From contig NZ_CP060632.1 of NCBI RefSeq assembly GCF_014337155.1, positions 2,549,001 through 2,613,000 of the forward strand: 64,000 nt of DNA, given 5' to 3'. Shown here one piece after another: positions 42,675 to 52,569 of this stretch; position 1 is the stretch's first letter, and each line of letters begins with the position of its first letter. A program made the translations under genes and the position numbers. The notes under the pieces are model-generated. The model saw nothing but the letters and a program-made list of their open reading frames with translations, had not been told where the DNA came from and ran no database searches. The stretch comes from Wujia chipingensis. GTDB lineage: Bacteria > Bacillota > Clostridia > Lachnospirales > Lachnospiraceae.

Positions 42675-44132
42675 ATGGATACAATACAGGCTTTGATCAA
42701 GCACTACATCGAATCAAACGGATATACGGTATATTCTATCTCTCAGCAAAGCGGCCTCAATCGTACAACACTTCAGAAGATCTTATCCGGGCAAAGAAAA
42801 ATCACAAAAGAAATCTACGAAAAGCTTCTTCCGTTTTTCGCACTTTCGCCGATTGACAAGGAAGAATTAGAACAGGCTTTTTTGATCAATCAGATTGGAA
42901 CCGAGCGTTTCCAGACACATATGGAAATCAAGCGTATTTTGGAAATGTCCACATCGACGCTCTACCAGACAGACGATTCCCCTTATGATTTGATTGTATC
43001 AAATGTCGATACCTGGTCGAACTGTATGTTGATTCAAGGCACCTATCAGATTGTAAACGCAATCTATTCTGTCGCCCTGAAAAATGTGACAACCGAAGAT
43101 CATCCATTTATATATACATTTGCTGATATGAGTCACCCATACGCGTCTATCTTCTTCAAACCACTGTATCATCCAACCTTTCAGCCGTTGCATGTGAAGC
43201 ACTTAATCGAATATCAGAAAACGCAGATGGACGGCGAAAACTATGATAATATACACAACATTCAGATTTTGAAGAATCTGCTGCCATCATTTGCCGCATT
43301 TCCTGGCACATTTGAAGTGCACTATTATTACTCTGCGCGAAATCGTTTTAAACAACAGGCAACCGCGTTCCCATATTATGTCATCACGAATACACACGTC
43401 ATCCTGCTGTCCCCAACCTATGAGACAGCCTTGATATTGAGCGACAAAGCAATTCACGAGTATTATCTGCACAACTACGAGCAGCTTCTTGCCCGGTCAA
43501 ATATCCTGACCTCTGGTGCGCAGACACCACTTGACCTGTTAAATGTATTAAATGGAGTAGATCCGGCATTAAACTATCCAATCTGCCTGAATATCCAGCC
43601 CACCATCGAGAAATATCTCACGCCGGAAATGATTGACAAATACATGTTGGAATCCCCTTACAAGGATGTCATCCGCGCCAAATTATTAGAACGGATCGGT
43701 CAGCTTACGAAGGAAAGCCATACGATTCTCTTCACGCTGGAAGGCTTAAAATTATTTACCGCGGAAGGAAAAAATGTGAATTTTCCGGATACGCTCGCTG
43801 CCCGCTTTGATATCGAAGACCGTATTTATATTCTCCGCAAATTTATAGAGGCAAACCAAAATGATACAGACTATCATTTTCTGCTATTAGATCCTTCCAA
43901 AATACATACGTCTCTGAATATTTCCATCGCGTTTACACCGCCATCCATGACGTTCCTGATGCTGGTACGAAACGATGGGAATTCCATGATTCTTCCACTG
44001 GAAGAGCACACACTTTGCAGCAGTATCATGGACTTCATCCAGACGCTGCCAGAATACGGATATGTGTGCAGCGTAGAACAGACGAACCGATTTCTTCAGG
44101 AAGAAATCGAGCAATTAAAAAAGCAGCTATAA
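42675..44132 (+). CDS. Large HTH (Cro/C1-type) regulator divergent from ChW genes
   Basis: 485 aa from the ATG at 42675 (GAGG 6 bp upstream; a GTG four codons earlier is less likely). Residues 1-60 are an XRE helix-turn-helix: YTVYSISQQSGLNRTTLQKI then LSGQRKITKEIYEKLLPFF. The remaining 420 residues are a soluble alpha/beta region of no recognised family, with a possible coiled coil at the C-terminus (RFLQEEIEQLKKQL). It is divergent from the ChW-SBP gene over a 283-bp control region, so it probably regulates it; an effector domain sensing a sugar or peptide is a guess. Confidence 0.75.
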   Translation: MDTIQALIKHYIESNGYTVYSISQQSGLNRTTLQKILSGQRKITKEIYEKLLPFFALSPIDKEELEQAFLINQIGTERFQTHMEIKRILEMSTSTLYQTDDSPYDLIVSNVDTWSNCMLIQGTYQIVNAIYSVALKNVTTEDHPFIYTFADMSHPYASIFFKPLYHPTFQPLHVKHLIEYQKTQMDGENYDNIHNIQILKNLLPSFAAFPGTFEVHYYYSARNRFKQQATAFPYYVITNTHVILLSPTYETALILSDKAIHEYYLHNYEQLLARSNILTSGAQTPLDLLNVLNGVDPALNYPICLNIQPTIEKYLTPEMIDKYMLESPYKDVIRAKLLERIGQLTKESHTILFTLEGLKLFTAEGKNVNFPDTLAARFDIEDRIYILRKFIEANQNDTDYHFLLLDPSKIHTSLNISIAFTPPSMTFLMLVRNDGNSMILPLEEHTLCSSIMDFIQTLPEYGYVCSVEQTNRFLQEEIEQLKKQL

Positions 44133-44152
44133 GCGGCTGCAAGTCAGATATC

Positions 44153-44181
44153 AAAAAAGAGGGTAAGCTGCCCTCTTTTTT
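44153..44181. terminator. Bidirectional terminator
   Basis: AAAAAAGAGGG (44153-44163) and CCCTCTTTTTT (44171-44181) pair around a 7-nt loop between two convergent genes, with a T-run in both directions. Confidence 0.9.
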
Positions 44182-44184
44182 CAT

Positions 44185-44802
44185 CTACCACAAATCTTCC
44201 CGATTTCGAATGGAATCTGCCTCCGTGATCTGCCGGATTACCTTACACGGATTTCCAACCGCCAGGGAATGTGGCGGAATATCCTTTGTCACCACACTGC
44301 CTGCACCGATCACACAGCCTTCGCCGATCGTCACACCACCGGTCACAACGACATTGCTTGCAAGCCAGCAGTTATCTCCGATCGTAATTGGCTTTGCGTA
44401 CTCATCATCGTATGCCGTGCCATCCTGCCTGAACTTGATGTTACGCTCCTGATAGCGAAACGGATGCATCGGTGTCACAAGCGATACATTCGGTCCGATG
44501 AAGACGTTATTGCCGATATGCACCGGACAGGTATCTAACACCGTGAAATTAAAGTTTGCAAACGTATTTTCACCGATTGTCGTAAATTTCCCATAGTCAA
44601 AATAGATCGGTCCCTGCAGATACACGCCCTTCGCGCAATCAGGGATCAGGTCACGCATTATCTGCTCCCGCGCTTTCTCCTCGGTGTCTGCAGTCTGGTT
44701 ATAGGTCTGACACAGCTTATGTGCCTTTGTACGGATGGCAAGTAACGTCTCGTCCGATGAATCGTAGATCTTGCCTGCCAGCATCTTTTCCTGTTCTGTC
44801 AT
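44185..44802 (-). CDS. Maltose/galactoside O-acetyltransferase family (hexapeptide repeat)
   Basis: 205 aa from the ATG at 44802 (AGAGGTG 7 bp upstream). N-terminal Mac domain MTEQEKMLAGKIYDSSDETL, then a left-handed beta-helix of hexapeptide repeats: NVFIGPNVSLVTPMHP with the catalytic His, TIGDNCWLASNVVVTGGVTI and VIGAGSVVTKDIPPHSLAVG. Such enzymes acetylate the 6-OH of sugars using acetyl-CoA, as cytoplasmic trimers, probably to detoxify or modify sugars. Same direction as the acyltransferase just upstream. Confidence 0.95.
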   Translation of the reverse strand: MTEQEKMLAGKIYDSSDETLLAIRTKAHKLCQTYNQTADTEEKAREQIMRDLIPDCAKGVYLQGPIYFDYGKFTTIGENTFANFNFTVLDTCPVHIGNNVFIGPNVSLVTPMHPFRYQERNIKFRQDGTAYDDEYAKPITIGDNCWLASNVVVTGGVTIGEGCVIGAGSVVTKDIPPHSLAVGNPCKVIRQITEADSIRNREDLW

Positions 44803-44818
44803 GTCTTGCACCTCTTTC

Positions 44819-45828
44819 TTAGTTCATAGTACATTCCTTATCTTTTCTTAAACGATGTTTTACGAATCCAACCAGATACATATTTCCTATTGCCAAAGCA
44901 AACGTACCAAGCCAAAAGCCAAGCACCTTTGTCAACATATCAACATCAGGGAAGAATCTCTCAATTACTCTCAACACTGCTATATGCCATACATATAACG
45001 GCATACTAAGCCTGCCCAGGCATGAGAAAAATCGACAGGACATATCCGGCACCATGCTCTGACCGGAAAATATAATCGTCACACTTACCACAAAGCACAA
45101 CAGATTTCCACGCAGAAACTTAAAATGCGGGTAACAGGTCACAATTGGAAACACATATGTGATTACTTCCAGCACTGACAGCCACACCCTGCATGTTCGA
45201 TTTAATGAAATCCCTCTTAACCAATCCGCCAACAACGCTATAGTCGCGCCCAGACACAGACCCGCAAATGTTCGTACCAATCGATTTGGAAACTCATGTG
45301 CACCATAATCATATGTATGAAGATAATAAAAAAGTGCTACATAAAAACAAATCATGCCAGATAACCGGCGATTCCGCATCATCAACAACAGGCAGAAAAA
45401 CGGGAATACCAGACACATCGCTGATAAAAACCACATTGTAAACAACAACGATCCCTCCGGTGCAGCCTCAGACAGATATAGCATCTCAAACGGCATATTT
45501 TCAAATGACCGTATGAAGTTTCCAAATGCACCTTCTCCTATATAATGCCAATTCATAGCAATATATGTAATCAATATCGCTCCCGTAGTATACGGGAGAA
45601 ACTGTACAAACTTCTTTCCCGTATACTCAACCGCTATTTTCACAGCTTCAAAGTGTTCCTGTGGTTCCTGTTTCTCGAAATGTCTCATTGTAAAATATCC
45701 GGTTATTATTAAAAGAACTCTACAAAAAACCAGCTTAGTTGAAATGGTCGGTCCTGATAGCCAAAATGTGCATTCATGATCAGCACAGCCCCCAGAAAAC
45801 GCATAAGCTCTATTTTCCCGATTCTCAT
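44819..45828 (-). pseudogene. Acyltransferase 3 family membrane protein with a -1 frameshift
   Basis: A well-placed ATG at 45828 (GGGAG 6 bp upstream) encodes MRIGKIELMRFLGAVLIMNA then HFGYQDRPFQLSWFFVEFF and stops; the remaining protein continues in another frame as LIITGYFTMRHFE to a stop at 44819. Adding one T to the T4 tract (plus-strand A at 45711-45714) restores one frame of about 336 aa with ten hydrophobic helices, the OafA/acyltransferase-3 fold that O-acylates envelope sugars. The catalytic His in the first helix (NAHFG) and the later RRL/W-H motifs (YVWHIAVLRV) are there. It could be a real inactivation, a phase-variable tract or a sequencing error. Confidence 0.8.
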
Positions 45829-46029
45829 ATTTATCTCCCATCAAAAAAACATTTTAATTTATTATGTATATTAGTATAGAATCCGTCAAAAAACAACCGC
45901 CTTTCCGTGCGTTTTTTATTATTCATTTTACATTTTGGCAGTTATACTGTATAGTAGATTTTAGATTTTTCATTTTCTGCATAGTTCGTGCGGAATAATT
46001 TTCAAAATATTCAGAGAGAGAGAAATTAT

Positions 46030-47352
46030 ATGAGCAAACGTGAATCTTTTACTAACCGTCTCGGTTTCATCCTCGCCTGCATCGGCTCTGCCGTCGGCAT
46101 GGGCAATATCTGGATGTTCCCGACACGTGTATCCCTCTATGGTGGCGGATCGTATCTGATCCCATACTTTATCTTTGTCGTTTTGATTGCATCGACCGGT
46201 GTCATCGGGGAAATGAGCTTCGGACGAGGCACACGATCCGGTCCGATCGATGCCTTTGGTGCCGCCTGTGAATCCCGCGACAGACGTAAGGTCGGCGAAA
46301 CACTTGGTTTTATCCCGGTGCTTGGTTCTCTTGCGATGGCGATTGGGTATACCGTTGTCATGGGATGGATTCTGAAATACATGATCGGAACATTTACCGG
46401 AAGCACACTTGCCCCGAATAGTATCGATTCCTTCGCCGCATCGTTTGGTGGAATGGCTTCTGCCTTCGGCAACAATCTGTGGCAGATCATCGCACTTGTA
46501 GTTGCTGTTATAATCCTGATGTTCGGTGTCGGAAATGGTATCGAGAAGGCAAATAAGATCATGATGCCGGTGTTCTTCCTGTTGTTTTTGATCCTTGCAA
46601 TCTACACCGCATGCCAGCCGGGCGCCATCGACGGCTATAAGTATATCTTCCGCGTCGAGCCTTCTGCTCTGGCAAAGCCGGAGACATGGATCTTCGCTTT
46701 GGGGCAGGCATTTTTCTCCCTGTCTGTTGCCGGAAACGGAACGTTAATCTATGGTTCGTATCTGCCGGACAACGAGGATATTCCTGCTTCCGCTGGTCGT
46801 GTTGCCTTATTCGATACCATCGCCGCGATGCTTGCAGCACTTGTTATTATCCCGGCGATGGCGACAACCGGTGCACAGCTTGACCAGGGAGGTCCCGGAC
46901 TGATGTTTATCTTCCTTCCTAGCTTATTTAAGTCTATGCCAGGCGGACACATCGTGGCGATCATCTTCTTCGTGGCAGTCTTCTTCGCAGGACTTTCGTC
47001 TCTGCTTAACTTATACGAAGCACCAATCGCAACGGTGCAGGAAAAGCTTCACTTAAACCGCAAGCTCTCCTGTCTTCTCATCGGTGTCATCGGCGTGATT
47101 GTGTCCATCTGTATTCAGGGAATCGTATCCGACTGGATGGATATCCTGTCCATCTACATCTGCCCGCTTGGTGCAGGTCTCGCCGGTATCATGTTCTTCT
47201 GGGTATACGGTAAGAACTATGTCGAGGAGCAGGTCAACCTTGGACGTAACAAAAAATTTACAGACAAGTATGTACCTGTCTGTAAATATCTGTACTGTCC
47301 AATCTGTATCCTTGTGCTGATCCTTGGTATCGCACTGGGTGGGATTGGGTAA
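46030..47352 (+). CDS. Neurotransmitter:sodium symporter (NSS/SNF) family transporter
   Basis: 440 aa from the ATG at 46030. Starts with RLGFILACIGSAVGMGNIWM, the NSS helix-1 unwound substrate and Na+ site (LeuT-like), and has 11-12 hydrophobic helices, with GQAFFSLSVAGNGTLIYGSY in helix 6 and an SGLSSL-type motif as FFAGLSSLLNLYE. LeuT-type members couple Na+ entry to amino-acid uptake; substrate here is not determined. A GA-rich stretch precedes the ATG rather than a strong AGGAGG. It converges on the HMGL-family synthase gene, and a second NSS gene lies 2.6 kb downstream. Confidence 0.9.
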   Translation: MSKRESFTNRLGFILACIGSAVGMGNIWMFPTRVSLYGGGSYLIPYFIFVVLIASTGVIGEMSFGRGTRSGPIDAFGAACESRDRRKVGETLGFIPVLGSLAMAIGYTVVMGWILKYMIGTFTGSTLAPNSIDSFAASFGGMASAFGNNLWQIIALVVAVIILMFGVGNGIEKANKIMMPVFFLLFLILAIYTACQPGAIDGYKYIFRVEPSALAKPETWIFALGQAFFSLSVAGNGTLIYGSYLPDNEDIPASAGRVALFDTIAAMLAALVIIPAMATTGAQLDQGGPGLMFIFLPSLFKSMPGGHIVAIIFFVAVFFAGLSSLLNLYEAPIATVQEKLHLNRKLSCLLIGVIGVIVSICIQGIVSDWMDILSIYICPLGAGLAGIMFFWVYGKNYVEEQVNLGRNKKFTDKYVPVCKYLYCPICILVLILGIALGGIG

Positions 47353-47367
47353 TGATTCGTAGATTCA

Positions 47368-48738
47368 CTATTCTGCTTCCATCGCAAGCTCGGTCTGTCG
47401 TGTGAGTTCTGCATCACTGATAATTGTAATTCGTCCCTCGTCGTACTGCTCCTGTACCCAGTCGTACACACGACGCACCAGGGGCGATTTCTTATCAACC
47501 GGTTCAAGCCCCTTCTTCTTGCGGTACTGGTTGATCCAGTAGCCGACACCTGCGATGCCGGATGTGCTGTTGACTGAAACCTTTGGCGGGCGGTCAAGCA
47601 GTGTGTCAGTGTCGAAGATATTGTAAATCTCATGATTTTTGAGCATGCCATCGGCATGGATGCCGGCTCTTGTCAGGTTGAAGTTTTCGCCGACAAACGG
47701 TGTCATCGGCGGAATCTCATAGCCGGTTTCTTTGCTGATATATTCCGCAATCTCTGTGATCACTTTCGTATTCATCCCATTTAAGTGTCCGCGCAGGGAT
47801 GCATATTCAAATACCATCGCTTCAAGCGGTACATTTCCGGTACGTTCCCCGATGCCAAGCAGCGAACAGTTGACGGCACTTGCACCATACATCCAGGCAG
47901 TTGTCGCATTTACGACGCCCTTATAGAAATCGTTGTGGCCATGCCACTCCAGCATCTCGGATGGCACACCGGAATAATGCTGCAATCCATAGATGATACC
48001 GGATACGCTTCGAGGCAGCGATGCGCCCGGATACGGCACGCCAAATCCCATCGTGTCACAGGCGCGGATCTTGATCGGCACGCCGCTTTGCTCGGACATT
48101 TCCATCAGACGGTTTGCAAATGGAACGACAAATCCATAGAAATCCGCGCGTGTGATATCCTCGAAATGACACCTTGGGCGAAGTCCTGCTTCGATACAGT
48201 CTGACACGATCCCAAGGTATTTGTCTAATGCCTGCTTCCTTGTCAGTCCCATCTTGTGGAAGATATGATAATCCGAACAGCTCACAAGCACGCCCGTCTC
48301 CTTGACTCCGATGGATTTTACCATCTCGAAATCTTTCTTATTCGCACGAATCCATGTTGTAATCTCCGGGAACTCATAGCCTAACTCCATACATTTCTCA
48401 AGTGCCTTGCGGTCCTTTTCCGAATACACAAAGAACTCGGTCTGGCGGATCATGCCGTTCGGTCCGCCAAGCTCATGCAGGAGCTTATAGATATGCACCA
48501 TCTGCTCCATCGTGTACGGCGCGCGCGACTGCTGTCCGTCACGAAATGTCGTATCCGTGATGAAGATATCCTCCGGCATATTCTCAGGCACCCGGCGATA
48601 GTTAAACGCAATCTTCGGTGTCTCCGTATACGGGAACATCTCGCGGAAAAGCTCCGGGGATTCCACGTCCTGTAACTGATAGCTGTATGGATCCAGTTCC
48701 AATTTGTTCGTCTTGTTGCTTAGTCTGATTTCCTGCAT
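47368..48738 (-). CDS. HMGL-family synthase (isopropylmalate/homocitrate/Re-citrate synthase-like)
   Basis: 456 aa from the ATG at 48738 (GGAGG 8 bp upstream). TIM-barrel motifs of the DRE family: ITDTTFRDGQQSRAPYT near residue 60 (catalytic Asp-Arg and metal Asp), CHFEDITRADFYG, and EWHGHNDF with metal-binding His residues. DTTFRDGQQSRAPYT and length about 450 match the clostridial group that includes experimentally defined Re-citrate synthase, alongside isopropylmalate-synthase-like paralogues; choice between them needs phylogeny. If Re-citrate synthase, it makes citrate for glutamate in an organism lacking the usual enzyme. A LysR gene is divergent. Confidence 0.75.
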   Translation of the reverse strand: MQEIRLSNKTNKLELDPYSYQLQDVESPELFREMFPYTETPKIAFNYRRVPENMPEDIFITDTTFRDGQQSRAPYTMEQMVHIYKLLHELGGPNGMIRQTEFFVYSEKDRKALEKCMELGYEFPEITTWIRANKKDFEMVKSIGVKETGVLVSCSDYHIFHKMGLTRKQALDKYLGIVSDCIEAGLRPRCHFEDITRADFYGFVVPFANRLMEMSEQSGVPIKIRACDTMGFGVPYPGASLPRSVSGIIYGLQHYSGVPSEMLEWHGHNDFYKGVVNATTAWMYGASAVNCSLLGIGERTGNVPLEAMVFEYASLRGHLNGMNTKVITEIAEYISKETGYEIPPMTPFVGENFNLTRAGIHADGMLKNHEIYNIFDTDTLLDRPPKVSVNSTSGIAGVGYWINQYRKKKGLEPVDKKSPLVRRVYDWVQEQYDEGRITIISDAELTRQTELAMEAE

Positions 48739-48866
48739 ATGCCGTCCTCCATCCTTCGGATGTTTCATCCATTTTTGTTGCACTCATTATAAACACATGC
48801 TATATTATATGTAAAATAGATAATTTTGATAGTAATAATCAAATTTATGAATAATGGGAGATTTTT

Positions 48867-49715
48867 ATGGATATCGAAGCATTGAATACATTTCTGACAC
48901 TTGCCAATACGAAAAACTACACACGCACCGCCGCGCAGCTTTTTGTCGCCCAGTCTACCGTGACAAACCGCATTCACGAATTGGAAAAAGAGCTGAATAT
49001 CGCGCTTTTCACGCGCAACAACCGCAGCGTGGAGCTGACCGTGGAAGGCGAGCAGTTCAAGGACTATGCGGAGAAAGTCATCACACTGACGAATGCATCA
49101 CTCTCCGAAATCAGTTCCTTACACAAATACGAAAACCATCTGCGCATCGGCTGCTCCGATTCGATCTACGAAGGACATCTGGCGCCGATCATCTTAGAGC
49201 ATCAAAGACAGTTTCCAAACGACGCCCTGAAGATCACGATTGGTCTTTCCAACCTACTGATGGAACAACTGCAGAACGATATCTTCGATGTGATCTTCAC
49301 CTATCTTCCTATGAAAAAATCATCCTATCACTGCGAGGTCTACAAGCAGGATAAGATGATTTTAGTGACTGATTATTATAATACGATGTATGCACGCGGT
49401 ATCACGAAGCAGGCGTTGATTGCCGAGAATTATCTGATGTGCAATTTCGCCCTGCAGGATGTCGGACAGTTCATCCGAAACTTATTTCCGCGCTACCATC
49501 AGTTTTCACTGGAAATCGATGACTGTTCCAAGATCATTCCTTTTTTGCTCGGCTCGGAAAGCTATACGTTCCTGCCCGCGGATACAGCTCGTCCATTCTT
49601 AGAAGCGGGCAAGCTCCGCGTCATTCCATTACTGGACTTGGAAACACCGGTCATCAACAGTTACATGATCTGCAAGAACAGTAAGCGGGAATTGTGCCAG
49701 TCGATTTTTATGTAA
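48867..49715 (+). CDS. LysR family transcriptional regulator
   Basis: 282 aa. N-terminal winged HTH: MDIEALNTFLTLANTKNYTR then AAQLFVAQSTVTNRIHELEK, the standard LysR recognition region. The C-terminal effector domain (about 90-282) has two Rossmann-like lobes; RIGCSDSIYEGHLAPIILEH begins it. The gene is divergent from the HMGL-family synthase with a 128-bp intergenic region, the usual LysR layout, so it probably controls that gene in response to a pathway metabolite. It is read toward the second NSS gene. Confidence 0.9.
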   Translation: MDIEALNTFLTLANTKNYTRTAAQLFVAQSTVTNRIHELEKELNIALFTRNNRSVELTVEGEQFKDYAEKVITLTNASLSEISSLHKYENHLRIGCSDSIYEGHLAPIILEHQRQFPNDALKITIGLSNLLMEQLQNDIFDVIFTYLPMKKSSYHCEVYKQDKMILVTDYYNTMYARGITKQALIAENYLMCNFALQDVGQFIRNLFPRYHQFSLEIDDCSKIIPFLLGSESYTFLPADTARPFLEAGKLRVIPLLDLETPVINSYMICKNSKRELCQSIFM

Positions 49716-49778
49716 TTTCATGTCACCACGCGGCAGCGTGCCTCATTTATTGGAGAGTTTTCCCCTTTCCGCTACTTT

Positions 49779-49824
49779 CTCCCCAACCTGCTTGCTTCTC
49801 AAAAGCTTCCGGTTGGGGAGTTTT
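49779..49824 (+). terminator. Terminator after lysR
   Basis: CTCCCCAACC (49779-49788) pairs with GGTTGGGGAG (49811-49820), followed by TTTT. A third copy of the CTCCCCAACC arm lies at 49842-49851. Confidence 0.8.
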
Positions 49825-49925
49825 GCGCCATTTCACATTTTCTCCCCAACCCGCATTGATTGATTGCAAGCTTTTATGGTAGAATAGATAAACTACAAAC
49901 TAAATTAGACAGGTATGGTACATTT

Positions 49926-51257
49926 ATGAAAAAAGAACAAACTAGAACATCGTTCAAAAGCCGCTGGGGATTTATTCTTGCATCGGTCGGTTCCGCAGTC
50001 GGCATGGCAAATGTCTGGGGATTTCCAAATAAAATGGGAAGTAACGGCGGTGGTGCCTTTCTTCTCATCTATTTATTATTTATATTTTTGTTCAGCTACG
50101 TCGGACTTCCAGCCGAGTTCGCGATCGGACGTTGGTCGCGCACCGGAACGCTCGGTTCCTATGAAAATGCATGGCGCTCACGAAATGAAAAACTCGCGCC
50201 TGCTGGGCGTGCACTTGGCTGGTTGCCACTCGCAGGTTCCCTGTGCATCGCAATCGGCTATTCAATCATCGTTGCCTATGTATTAAAAGCATTTGTTGAC
50301 TCTGCAACCGGTCTTTTGATGCAGGTCAACACTTCCGAATGGTTCGAATCGTTCTCCATGACGGATTTCTCGGTTGTACCATTCCATATTATTGTTATCA
50401 TTGGTACTTTGCTTACATTGTTGCTTGGTGCCAGTAGTATCGAAAAAAGCAACAAAATCATGATGCCGCTCTTTTTCCTGATTTTCGTTGTACTCGCAGC
50501 CCGCGTAGCTCTGCTGCCCGGTTCAGCAAGCGGGTATGAATTCATGTTTATCCCAAGATGGGAAGCATTGAAAGATCCGACTGTCTGGATCACTGCCATG
50601 GGGCAGGCGTTCTTCTCCCTGTCCGTAACCGGAAGTGGAATGATCGCATATGGATCCTACTTAGACCGGAAAGAAGACGTCATCGCAGTGTCGAGACATA
50701 CCGCAATCTTCGATACAATTGCAGCTTTGGTTGCCGCGCTTGTGATCATCCCGGCATGCTTCTCCTACAATGTCAGTGTGGACGCAGGGCCAAGCCTGCT
50801 CTTTATCACATTGCCATCAATCCTGCAGGATATTCCGTTTGGACAGATCTTTGCGATCATCCTGTATGCAGCAATGATCTTCGCCGGTGTAAGTTCCCTG
50901 CAGAACATGTTCGAAGCCGTTGCTGAATCCCTTCTGCACCGCTTCCCGAAGCTGCGTCGTACCGTCGCACTCGGCATTATCTGCGTGATCTGCCTTGGTG
51001 CCGGAATCGGCATGGAAGCCATCACACGCTGGGGTACATGGATGGATCTCGTCTCCATCTACATCATCCCAATCGGTGCAACGCTTGGTGCAATCTCCTG
51101 GTTCTGGATTATGAAGAAAAAAGATTTATTTGCAGCGATCAATGAAGGCGGCAGGAAGCCACGCGGAAAGCTGTGGTATTTCCTTGGGCGATACCTGTAT
51201 GTGCCAATCGCAATCATTCTATGTGTGATTGCACTCGCAATGAAAGTGGCATTCTAA
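49926..51257 (+). CDS. Second NSS/SNF family sodium symporter
   Basis: 443 aa from the ATG at 49926. SRWGFILASVGSAVGMANVW is the helix-1 Na+/substrate site; GQAFFSLSVTGSGMIAYGSY, IFAGVSSLQNMFEAVAES and a KSNKIMMPLFF helix match NSS proteins. It is a close paralogue of the 46030 transporter: same length, but helix-1 reads ANVWGFPN instead of GNIWMFPT, so ligand specificity may differ. No strong ribosome binding site is seen before the ATG. The bidirectional terminator at 51384 follows. Confidence 0.9.
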   Translation: MKKEQTRTSFKSRWGFILASVGSAVGMANVWGFPNKMGSNGGGAFLLIYLLFIFLFSYVGLPAEFAIGRWSRTGTLGSYENAWRSRNEKLAPAGRALGWLPLAGSLCIAIGYSIIVAYVLKAFVDSATGLLMQVNTSEWFESFSMTDFSVVPFHIIVIIGTLLTLLLGASSIEKSNKIMMPLFFLIFVVLAARVALLPGSASGYEFMFIPRWEALKDPTVWITAMGQAFFSLSVTGSGMIAYGSYLDRKEDVIAVSRHTAIFDTIAALVAALVIIPACFSYNVSVDAGPSLLFITLPSILQDIPFGQIFAIILYAAMIFAGVSSLQNMFEAVAESLLHRFPKLRRTVALGIICVICLGAGIGMEAITRWGTWMDLVSIYIIPIGATLGAISWFWIMKKKDLFAAINEGGRKPRGKLWYFLGRYLYVPIAIILCVIALAMKVAF

Positions 51258-51383
51258 ATGAACCGAGCAGGCTGACACCTACTCGATATACAAACATTGT
51301 CATCCCGCCTATCAGCTTGATGAACATTGATCCTCTTATAGAAGTCTGTGCAAGCACAATTTCTGTATGACAGCTTATTGCAC

Positions 51384-51423
51384 AGAAAACGGATGATTGC
51401 ACAATGTCAACCATCCGTTTTCT
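51384..51423. terminator. Bidirectional terminator
   Basis: AGAAAACGGATG (51384-51395) and CATCCGTTTTCT (51412-51423) pair perfectly around a 16-nt loop between convergent genes. Confidence 0.85.
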
Positions 51424-51436
51424 GTTTTATAATAGC

Positions 51437-51895
51437 TTATGCCATTCCATTTGCAGTTTTATATTTGTAGATCATCTCCGCATGGTTCTGCTCTTCAATC
51501 TGGATATCGGCCAACAGTTTCCGAAGTGCGGTATTCGCAAATGCAAACACATCGGTATTATATTCACCGGACACCAGCTTCTCCGTTCCGATACAATCCG
51601 TCGCCAGAAATGCATCATGCTTTTTATCCTCGGAATTATCCAATGTACCATACGTTACCTTCGGCTCGTAGTCTTTTCCCTGCGTATCGTTGCAATCGCA
51701 CGCCGGAACAGAACCATCTAACACCTGCTGCAACGTATCGTAATGCTTCTGTTCTTCCTTCTGAATCGTCTCAAACAGACTTTTCAGCTCTGGATCTTTC
51801 GCCTGTGCTGCGTATTTCCCATACTTTTCCACGCAGCTCTGCTCCTGTGTCTGCAAATCCTGAATCAGGGTACGTTCTTTCTCTTTTAATTCCAT
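51437..51895 (-). CDS. Spore coat protein, CotF/ferritin-like family
   Basis: 152 aa of mainly helical sequence. ELKEKERTLIQDLQTQEQSC (3-22), EEQKHYDTLQQVL and QIEEQNHAEMIYKY fit the Coat F domain, a ferritin-like helical bundle found in endospore formers. The Glu/His repeats recall di-metal sites but catalysis is not claimed. The presence of this gene supports a spore-forming lineage. ATG has AGGAG upstream. Confidence 0.75.
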   Translation of the reverse strand: MELKEKERTLIQDLQTQEQSCVEKYGKYAAQAKDPELKSLFETIQKEEQKHYDTLQQVLDGSVPACDCNDTQGKDYEPKVTYGTLDNSEDKKHDAFLATDCIGTEKLVSGEYNTDVFAFANTALRKLLADIQIEEQNHAEMIYKYKTANGMA

Positions 51896-51982
51896 TGCTT
51901 TGACTCCTTTATTTTGTCTTATTTTTATCGCAATGGTATTATTGACAGATCTGTTTGGTTTTATGCCTTTGTCTGCATCAGA

Positions 51983-52414
51983 CTACAAAACAAGCTGAAA
52001 TCCATAGCAATTTTTTGCAAATCCATAATGTTCGTAAAAGCCATGTGCCTCCACGCGTGGCAATCCGGAATCCAATATCAATGCTTTACAATCTTTCTCT
52101 TTTGATTTTTCTTTTAAATAATCCAATAAAAATGTTCCATACCCTTTTCCACGATCTTCTTTGTTCGTGATCAGACTTGCCACATAACAGGTACACCCTG
52201 TCATCCAAAATGTTTCAAAATAACTACCATGACACAATCCATGATAATTTCCTGCGTCATCTAATGCAAAAAACAAAAAACTATTTGCATCTGCAAGCAC
52301 TTTCTCGTATACCTTTTTCGTTTCTTCATAGTCATATGTGTTAAATGTCCAAAGCTTCTCAAAATAGGAAAATGCAATATCATAATCTTCCATTGTTGCA
52401 GTTTTTATCTGCAT
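51983..52414 (-). CDS. GNAT family N-acetyltransferase
   Basis: 143 aa. Motif A is EDRGKGYGTFLLDYLKEK (about 90-107) after SLITNKE; LDSGLPRVEAHGFYEHYGF is motif B. The N-terminus MQIKTATMEDYDIAFSYFE is typical for GNAT. AGGAG lies about 13 bp before the ATG. Substrate unknown. AT-rich like many accessory GNAT genes. Confidence 0.9.
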   Translation of the reverse strand: MQIKTATMEDYDIAFSYFEKLWTFNTYDYEETKKVYEKVLADANSFLFFALDDAGNYHGLCHGSYFETFWMTGCTCYVASLITNKEDRGKGYGTFLLDYLKEKSKEKDCKALILDSGLPRVEAHGFYEHYGFAKNCYGFQLVL

Positions 52415-52569
52415 AAGCAGTCACACTCCTCTTTTACTGATATTTTCCCTAACTTATATCATCTTCCAAGGATATGCAACAGACATTCTGCAGAATCTTC
52501 CAAATAAAAATATAAAGACGCTTTCGTTTTTATATTTAATCAAAAGCGCCTTTATTCGTTCTTTTGTAA

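Noticed and set aside
51258..51383. Short hydrophobic minus-strand frame with KLIGGMTMFVY, vaguely like a Na/Pi cotransporter start
   Set aside because: Too short, no ribosome binding site and no second motif; could be chance.
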